NCBI RefSeq assembly: GCF_032854445.1
Contig: NW_027018476.1
Span: 1-22,824 of the forward strand
DNA from: Liolophura sinensis
Taxonomy: Eukaryota > Mollusca > Polyplacophora > Chitonida > Chitonidae
Reading direction: 5' to 3'
DNA: 22,824 nucleotides
Below, piece after piece: positions 21,809 through 22,824 of the stretch (position 1 is the first letter of the stretch; each line of letters opens with the position of its first letter). The notes under the pieces were generated by a model. That model searched no databases, was not told the DNA's origin, and saw nothing but the letters and a program-made list of their open reading frames with translations. Position numbers and translations under genes: made by a program.

Positions 21809-22824
21809 GGTGCCAAAAGATGCGCAATTGGGCCAGGCATCTCCAGCTGTTGAAAAATTGCAAATTTCCTTGGTTTCCATGGAGTAAGAGCCGTTGCTGG
21901 GCACGTGATCTTGACATCAATGATTATTCATTTGTGGCTACAGCCAAAAGTATTGGTCGGAGAGCAACGTGGTTTGCACCATTCGATTTCTCGTCAAAAA
22001 ATACGTCGGATTAGCCTCTTACCAGCAGCATTGGAACAGTTTTTCTACTTTTGGATTTTTGCCTGGTCTTTTTGCTAACTGATTTCGGCAACATTAACTA
22101 TGTACAATCGCGACTGGTCATTACTATATTCAACTTTTCATTATAAGTTATGTGCCCTTCGGTAGCCCAGACGACGTCAAATCTTTGGGCCAAGCCCATT
22201 TAACTCACCCAGCAAATGTCTTACTTCTAAGTCGAAGACAAACTCAATGTCTTTATCTACATGTAGAAAAACCACACCATTTGTATATAAAAAAAACACA
22301 AGGTAATTGATACAGTCCGCTGTAAAAAGTACAATTGAACACTGACCCACATCAATAAGGTGCCAAAAGATGCGCAATTGGGTCAGGCATCTCCAGCTGT
22401 TGAAAAATTGCAAATTTCCTTGGTTTCCATGGAGTAAGAGCCGTTGCTGGGCACGTGATCTTGACATCAATGATTATTCATTTGTGGCTACAGCCAAAAG
22501 TATTGGTCGGAGAGCAACGTGGTTTGCACCATTCGATTTCTCGTCAAAAAATACGTCGGATTAGCCTCTTACCAGCAGCATTGGAACAGTTTTTCCACTT
22601 TTGGATTTTTGCCTGGTATTTTGTCTAATTGAAATCGGCTACATTAACTATGTACAATCGCGACTGGTCATTACTATATTCAACTTTTCATTATAAGTTA
22701 TGTGCCCTTCGGTAGCCCAGACGACGTCAAATCTTTGGGCAAAGCCCATTTAACTCACCCAGCAAATGTCTTACTTCTAAGTCGAAGGACAAACTCAATG
22801 TCTTTATCTACATGTAGAAAAAAC

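Larger units (their letters stand above)
12983..22824. repeat. ~550 bp satellite array, right block (17 full monomers plus partial)
   Basis: This is the continuation of the left array in the same orientation. It begins with the tail of the split monomer. Units then start at 13009, 13558, 14104, 14656, 15207, 15757, 16307, 16858, 17408, 17958, 18508, 19059, 19608, 20158, 20708, 21259, 21809 and 22359. The last is cut by the window end. Types in order are D A C D A C A C A C D C A C D C B C, where D has TCTTTTTTTCTAATTG in the variable block. The unit at 15207 is A-like: it has GCTAATTG with the A-type CAGTTGTC. Type B, common on the left, appears only once (21809). The repeats reach both window edges, so the true array is longer. 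No gene is supported in this stretch. Confidence 0.97.

Overview
The window is eukaryotic DNA, most likely from a mollusc or another lophotrochozoan invertebrate. This rests on three things: a long homogeneous tandem satellite, a transposase gene interrupted by a GT-AG intron, and an intronic dispersed-repeat fragment that I recognise from memory as typical of bivalve and gastropod genomes. There is no sign of bacterial gene organisation, rRNA, tRNA or CRISPR.

Layout. Positions 1-9332 and 12983-22824 are one continuous array of a ~550 bp satellite: 34 complete head-to-tail monomers plus a partial last one. The monomers fall into a few diagnostic variants, called here types A to D from the block about 250 bases into the unit. 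The variants recur in ordered runs, so the array has higher-order structure: a near-identical 2.2 kb tetramer duplication at 17408-21808, a trimer seen twice on the left, and a longer colinear run shared by both sides.

Positions 9333-12982 hold a 3.65 kb DNA transposon that landed cleanly inside one monomer. Removing it and one copy of the target duplication restores exactly 550 bp. It has ~28 bp terminal inverted repeats, three subterminal motif copies at each end facing inward, and one spliced gene of two exons (9659-10082 and 10977-12334, 593 residues). The predicted protein has an N-terminal basic and Cys-rich part, a helical DNA-binding-like stretch and a RNase H-like DD(D/E) core of the kind annotated as DUF7869. 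I assign it, from memory of the family, to a Sola2-like superfamily. The reading frame is unbroken, so the copy looks autonomous and recent.

How the parts relate. The transposase presumably recognises the inverted repeats and subterminal motifs and moves the element. The satellite appears to be the passive target, although a satellite motif about 26 bp from the insertion point resembles the subterminal motif. I see no convincing protein-coding gene in the satellite. The many short ORFs there recur only because the monomers are nearly identical.
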